Part shown: one piece after another, positions 15,373 through 19,568 of the stretch | How positions within the stretch are numbered: position 1 is the first letter of the stretch | Layout: every line of letters starts with the position of its first letter | Assembly (NCBI GenBank): GCA_965368585.1 | Contig: CBDUNM010000100.1 | Location: 1-19,568, forward strand | Length of the DNA: 19,568 nt | Direction of reading: 5' to 3' | Origin: JARRQB01 sp965368585 | Lineage (GTDB): Bacteria; Pseudomonadota; Gammaproteobacteria; Chromatiales; Chromatiaceae | Made by a program: the position numbers and the translations under genes | Notes under the pieces: generated by a model | Told to the model about the DNA's origin: nothing | The model's database searches: none | The model's input: the letters and a program-made list of their open reading frames with translations, nothing else

Positions 15373-16214
15373 TCATTTCGTGGGGTCACGCAGCCGCCTG
15401 ATAAAGATGGTTGTCGCCGGGAAACCCGAATACCATTGAGCGAAGGTGTTACCGAGACGGCCATCGACCAGTTCGGCACGCACTTGTATCGACCAGTTCG
15501 GCACGCACTTGTAATGGATAGTACGCGCCCATTGGCGACCAACGCATCAGTTGCGAATTCGACATCCGCTTGTCGACTAGCTGGTTAACCGCCGATTCCA
15601 TAGACGCTGTGGGAGTGCGTTGGCCATGACGGTAGCGCCAACCGCAGTTGGTTGGTGAGTCTATATTGTTCCTGTTCGACTGACGCACAAAGACCGGCGT
15701 CCAAAGGTTGTCCGACACGGAGCGCATGGCGGCGGATCGTGGACGCCGCATTTTCGGCATTAACAGGTAACAGCAACTCCAATAGCTCGGCCGTACCAGC
15801 ATAAGGGATCGTTGCGGCCAGTTGGCTCTGGATAAACCCCGGTTCCGGGCAGACCCAGTTCATTAGCCCATTGACGTGGATCGTTGAGGCGCCGGTGTGC
15901 TGACTTTCGCACGAGCAAGTGTAAAGACGCGGAACTCGCAGACCCACCCCACGAAACAGACTCTTGAAATACCCCGGGCGGTAATCTTTGAGCGTTCGGC
16001 GGTTCCCGCACTGCGCGCAAATCCGTTGGCCCTCAATATGGCATCGGAGCCGTGCTTCCACGCGTTCCTGCTGAATCTTAGCCAACAAGTGCTTTGAATC
16101 GGCCAAAGTCAATCCCACGGTCGCGGCCGTCAACGGGCCCGCACGTTCGATCTCAGAAACGATCAGCGGCGCGCTCGGAGCGTCTTCGTTCTTTAGTAGA
16201 AGGGTGAATTTCAC
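15373..16214 (-). pseudogene. ISKra4-family transposase with internal deletion
   Basis: The N-terminal part starts at GTG 16214 with GGAGG six bases upstream. It reads VGLTLADSKHLLAKIQQ, then the Cys knuckle RICAQCGNRRTLKDY and FKSLFRGVGLRVPRLYTCSC. This is the typical opening of ISKra4-type transposases (about 480 aa when intact). The frame ends at 15585. A different frame then carries the C-terminus: ASMESAVNQLVDKRMSNSQL, MRWSPMGAYYPLQVRAELVD, and after a 25-bp duplication GRLGNTFAQWYSGF, ending at TGA 15373. The central catalytic region, about 200 residues, is missing. The element is inactive. Confidence 0.75.
15464..15513. repeat. Perfect 25-bp tandem duplication
   Basis: Positions 15464-15488 are repeated exactly at 15489-15513. 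The unit begins TCGACCAGTTCGGCACGCAC and ends TTGTA. It lies in the C-terminal coding part of the dead ISKra4-type transposase. Because 25 is not a multiple of three it shifts the frame, adding one more lesion. Confidence 0.95.
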
Positions 16215-16559
16215 GTCGCCTCCGGCGTCGCGTTGAAATTCTCCGTGATCGTACCTTTTCGACTTGTGTTATCAATCGCTTAGCCAACACCCCACCGTTG
16301 GAATCGCTCCCGTGTTAAAGACGATTGCCATTGCGGCGCAGCGCAGCCTGTGCTGCTGGCTGATCCGTGCGCGTTAGAGCAAGCAATCGGCCAGCCGTCG
16401 GTGAGCGTTTAGTCATCGCGGTGGACAACGCAGGCCGGGTCAAGCGGCTTGTTGCGCGCAACGGAGTAAAAATGCGGAATTTCGCTTGATCGCTTCGCCT
16501 GCTTGCGGCAAAAGTATCCCGAAGTTGCCATAATCCCATTGTCACAGGAGGCTACCACA
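16215..16559. other. Upstream region of acnA
   Basis: No supported gene lies here. A perfect 12-bp palindrome, GTTGCGCGCAAC, lies at 16451-16462, about 100 bases before the aconitase start, and could be a regulator site. A minus-strand ORF of 76 codons (16315-16545) shows no recognisable protein features. No convincing -35/-10 pair was found. Confidence 0.35.
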
Positions 16560-19337
16560 ATGCCCATCAAAGTCGGTCAGGACAATTCGAACACCCGCAA
16601 GACACTGCAGGCCGGGGGCGCGAAGATCGCCTACTATTCGATCTCGGCCGCCGAGGCCGCGGGACTTGGCGATTTCTCGCGGCTGCCTGCCAGCCTGAAG
16701 GTCGTGCTGGAGAACATGCTGCGCTTCGAGGATGACAACACGGTCGATATTAACGATATCCGCGCATTCGCGCAGTGGGCGCAGAACGGCGGCAAGAACC
16801 CGCGCGAAATCGCCTACCGCCCCGCGCGCGTCTTGATGCAGGATTTTACCGGGGTACCGGCCGTGGTGGACTTGGCCGCCATGCGTGACGGCATCGTGGC
16901 GCTCGGCGGCAAGCCCGAGCAGATCAATCCGCTGAACCCGGTGGATCTGGTCATCGATCACAGCGTCATGATCGACGCGTTTGGCAACCCGCGCGCCTTC
17001 CAGCAGAACGTGGACCGTGAGTACGAGCGCAACCTCGAGCGCTACACCTTCCTCAAATGGGGCCAAAAAGCCTTCAACAACTTTCGCGTGGTGCCGCCCG
17101 GCACCGGCATCTGCCACCAGGTGAACCTGGAGTACCTCGCCCAGACCGTCTGGACCGACACTGATCAGAACGGGGAGGAAGTCGCCTATCCCGACACACT
17201 GGTGGGCACCGACAGCCACACCACCATGGTCAACGGTCTGGCCGTGCTGGGCTGGGGGGTCGGCGGTATCGAGGCCGAAGCCGCAATGCTCGGTCAGCCG
17301 ATCTCGATGCTGATTCCGGAAGTCGTGGGCTTTAAGCTGACCGGCGAGATGGTTGAGGGCACCACCGCGACCGACCTGGTGCTGCGCGTTGTCCAGCTGC
17401 TGCGTGAGAAAGGGGTGGTCGGCAAATTCGTGGAATTCTACGGTGACGGACTGGACCACCTGCCGCTGGCCGACCGCGCGACGATCGGCAACATGGCGCC
17501 CGAATACGGTGCGACCTGCGGCTTTTTCCCGATCGACGGCGAGACGCTGAAATACTTGAAGCTCACGGGCCGCGACGAGGACCGCATCACGCTGGTTGAG
17601 TCCTATGCGAAGGAAAACGGCCTGTGGCGAGGGCCGGACTATGATCCGATCTATACCGAGACGCTCGCGCTCGATATGGGCGAGGTGGTGCCAGCGATCT
17701 CGGGTCCCAAGCGCCCGCAGGACCACATTGCGCTCGACCAGGCGGGCAGCGCCTTTGCGGCGTATGTCAGGGGTCAACGCCCCGGCAAGGCAGCCTCGGA
17801 TAAGGAAGAGGTCCGCTGGGAAGACGAAGGCGGTCCGCCCGAACCGCAGGCGATCCCCGGCGACGAGGGCCACCACAAGCGCGGTTACGTCAAAACCGCG
17901 GAAGGGCACTACCAATTACACGACGGTTCGATCGTGATTGCCTCGATCACGTCGTGCACCAACACCTCGAACCCCTACGTGATGATCGGGGCAGGACTGG
18001 TGGCGCGCAAGGCGCGTAGCATGGGGCTGAGCCGCAAGCCCTGGGTGAAGACCTCGCTGGCTCCCGGCAGCCAGGTGGTCAGCGAATATCTCGAGGCCGC
18101 AGGGCTGCAGGAGGATCTCGATGCCATCGGCTTCAACCTGGTCGGGTACGGTTGCACCACCTGTATCGGTAATTCCGGCCCGCTGGAGCCCGAGATCAGT
18201 GCGGCGATCAACGATTACGACCTGATCGCAACCGCGGTTCTGTCGGGCAACCGCAACTTCGAGGGCCGAATCAGTCCTGACGTGCGCGCCAACTATCTCG
18301 CCTCGCCGCCGCTGGTGGTCGCCTACGCGCTGGTGGGCGACATGAACGCCGATATTGCCAGCGATCCGATCGGTCATGCCAAGGACGGCAAGCCTGTGTA
18401 TCTCAAAGACATCTGGCCCTCACAGAAGGAAATCGCCGATCTGGTGGCAAAGACCGTGACGCGACAAGCCTTTCAGTCGAAATATGCCGATGTCTTCAAA
18501 GGCGATGAGAAGTGGCGTTCGGTGGAGACCACCGACAGTAATACCTACGACTGGCCACCCACGTCGACCTATGTCCGCAATCCACCCTATTTCCAGGACA
18601 TGAGGCCCGAGCCGGGCCGCATCGAGAACATCGAGGACGCCCGCATTCTGGCACTCCTGGGCGACATGGTGACGACCGACCACATCTCCCCGGCCGGTTC
18701 GTTCACGGACACGACGCCTGCGGGGCAATACCTGCTCGAACACCAGGTCCCGGTGCGCGAATTCAACTCCTACGGCTCGCGCCGCGGCAACCACGAGGTC
18801 ATGATGCGCGGCACCTTTGCCAATATACGCATCCGCAACGAGATGCTGGACGGGGTCGAGGGCGGTTACACCAAGGGTCCCGACGGCAGCCAGCTATCGA
18901 TCTTCGATGCGGCCATGGCCTATCAGGACCAAGGTACGCCGCTGGTGGTGATCGCGGGCGAGCAGTACGGTGCCGGATCGTCGCGCGACTGGGCGGCGAA
19001 GGGCACGGCCCTGCTGGGCGTCAAGGCGGTCATCGCCGAGAACTACGAGCGCATCCACCGCTCCAACCTGGTTGGCATGGGTGTGATTCCGTTCGAGTTC
19101 ACTGGCGACGATAACCGCAAGTCGCTGGCGCTGACAGGCGCGGAGAGCATCTCGATCACTGCCCTGGAGGGTGATCTCAAGCCCGGCGCGGTGGTGCCCT
19201 GCCGCATCGTCTATGCCGACGGCAGCGAAAAGCGGATCGAGCTGAAGTGCCGGATCGATACTGCGGTCGAGAAGGAGTACGTCGAGCACGGCGGCGTGCT
19301 GCACTATGTGCTGCGCAACCTCGCCAAGGCGGCCTGA
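16560..19337 (+). CDS. acnA: Aconitate hydratase A
   Basis: This is a 925-aa cytoplasmic [4Fe-4S] enzyme that interconverts citrate and isocitrate in the TCA and glyoxylate cycles. Cluster ligands are Cys466 (SITSCTNTSNP), Cys532 and Cys535 (YGCTTCIGNSGPL), with the 66- and 3-residue spacing of the AcnA/IRP1 family. Other hallmarks are VGTDSHTTMVNGL, GWGVGGIEAEAAMLGQP, SGNRNFEGR and, in the swivelling C-terminal domain, TTDHISPAGS, YGSRRGNHEVMMRGTFAN and YGAGSSRDWAAKG. The start ATG 16560 has AGGAGG eight bases upstream; an in-frame ATG at 16503 lacks one. It is slightly longer than E. coli AcnA (891 aa), mainly from a charged insert near residues 405-450 (DKEEVRWEDEGGPPEPQ). The gene appears intact and vertically inherited, and stands alone beside insertion-sequence relics. 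Confidence 0.97.
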   Translation: MPIKVGQDNSNTRKTLQAGGAKIAYYSISAAEAAGLGDFSRLPASLKVVLENMLRFEDDNTVDINDIRAFAQWAQNGGKNPREIAYRPARVLMQDFTGVPAVVDLAAMRDGIVALGGKPEQINPLNPVDLVIDHSVMIDAFGNPRAFQQNVDREYERNLERYTFLKWGQKAFNNFRVVPPGTGICHQVNLEYLAQTVWTDTDQNGEEVAYPDTLVGTDSHTTMVNGLAVLGWGVGGIEAEAAMLGQPISMLIPEVVGFKLTGEMVEGTTATDLVLRVVQLLREKGVVGKFVEFYGDGLDHLPLADRATIGNMAPEYGATCGFFPIDGETLKYLKLTGRDEDRITLVESYAKENGLWRGPDYDPIYTETLALDMGEVVPAISGPKRPQDHIALDQAGSAFAAYVRGQRPGKAASDKEEVRWEDEGGPPEPQAIPGDEGHHKRGYVKTAEGHYQLHDGSIVIASITSCTNTSNPYVMIGAGLVARKARSMGLSRKPWVKTSLAPGSQVVSEYLEAAGLQEDLDAIGFNLVGYGCTTCIGNSGPLEPEISAAINDYDLIATAVLSGNRNFEGRISPDVRANYLASPPLVVAYALVGDMNADIASDPIGHAKDGKPVYLKDIWPSQKEIADLVAKTVTRQAFQSKYADVFKGDEKWRSVETTDSNTYDWPPTSTYVRNPPYFQDMRPEPGRIENIEDARILALLGDMVTTDHISPAGSFTDTTPAGQYLLEHQVPVREFNSYGSRRGNHEVMMRGTFANIRIRNEMLDGVEGGYTKGPDGSQLSIFDAAMAYQDQGTPLVVIAGEQYGAGSSRDWAAKGTALLGVKAVIAENYERIHRSNLVGMGVIPFEFTGDDNRKSLALTGAESISITALEGDLKPGAVVPCRIVYADGSEKRIELKCRIDTAVEKEYVEHGGVLHYVLRNLAKAA

Positions 19338-19391
19338 TCGCAAGGAGACGACGTAAAACCGACGGCCTATGGCAAAATCTGCACGCCGACC

Positions 19392-19415
19392 TTAGGGTTC
19401 GCGCAAAAATAACTT
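19392..19415 (+). repeat. Third copy of the terminal repeat, likely the left end of an insertion element
   Basis: The sequence begins TTAGGGTTCGCGCAAAAATA and ends ACTT. It matches the left arm of the 163-bp element at 20 of 24 positions, and its right arm with one gap and two mismatches. It is 55 bases after acnA and oriented to the right, so it may be the end of a full-length relative that continues beyond the window. Confidence 0.55.
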
Positions 19416-19536
19416 CCTGTGTGTCACGACGGAAACGTTGGCGCTTGCCGGCAAGGAAGCCGCGGTAGTGGCGGTGGAGCGAAGGGGTGCGGGACGCCGA
19501 ACCGGCGGTCAGACAACTCGAATCGAGGAGGATCTG

Positions 19537-19568
19537 TGCGGCTGGGGAAAAGCCTGCGAAATACCGAA
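19537..19568 (+). CDS. Start of a gene running off the window (possible transposase)
   Basis: GTG 19537 has an ideal GAGGAGG about six bases upstream and opens a frame (MRLGKSLRNTE) to the window edge. Only ten or so codons are visible, so no family can be assigned. It starts about 145 bases inside the terminal repeat at 19392, where the transposase gene of an insertion element would be expected. Confidence 0.4.

Noticed and set aside
15464..15513. CRISPR-like repeat
   Set aside because: There are only two adjacent copies with no spacer, inside a transposase relic. It is a simple tandem duplication.
16542..17915. Minus-strand ORF of 457 codons opposite acnA
   Set aside because: It mirrors the aconitase frame, is rich in His, Gln, Val and Asp in the way antisense GC-rich frames are, and shows no domain. 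Aconitase motifs on the plus strand are unambiguous.

Overview
The window looks like a chromosomal segment of a GC-rich, aerobic or facultative gammaproteobacterium. Supporting this are the bacterial aconitase A, the E. coli-like yhiI-rbbA-yhhJ order, c-type cytochromes, an entericidin-type lipoprotein and strong Shine-Dalgarno sites. I cannot name the genus. The right half is rich in decayed insertion sequences.

Region 1 (1-8400, minus strand) is a densely packed co-directional run. In transcription order it holds an entericidin-like lipoprotein, an App1-type phosphatase, a short ORF resembling the C-terminal tail of cytochrome oxidase subunit I, a frameshifted di-CxxCH cytochrome c, a secreted metallo-beta-lactamase-fold hydrolase, and then a complete RbbA-type exporter (HlyD adaptor, double-ATPase/permease fusion, second permease). 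From the phosphatase onward the junctions range from overlaps to gaps of under 40 bases, so one transcript is plausible.

Region 2 (8400-11990) holds a small Cys-rich ORF of doubtful status and an aldehyde dehydrogenase C-terminal remnant with in-frame stops. These are followed by an MFS transporter and a membrane-anchored SGNH hydrolase. A thioredoxin-fold protein is convergent to the hydrolase. A 163-bp element with inverted repeats lies exactly between these two convergent genes and supplies both stop codons.

Region 3 (12000-16220) is an insertion-sequence graveyard: an ISAzo13-type transposase fragment, a broken IS6-family transposase, and an internally deleted ISKra4-type transposase. 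Between the last two lies one intact, comparatively AT-rich gene for a secreted di-heme (DUF1111/DHOR type) oxidoreductase, with its own terminator.

Region 4 (16220-19568) carries an intact acnA. Shortly after it comes a third copy of the inverted-repeat sequence seen around the 163-bp element, and then the start of a gene that leaves the window.

All family names come from motif recognition by eye; no database search was run.
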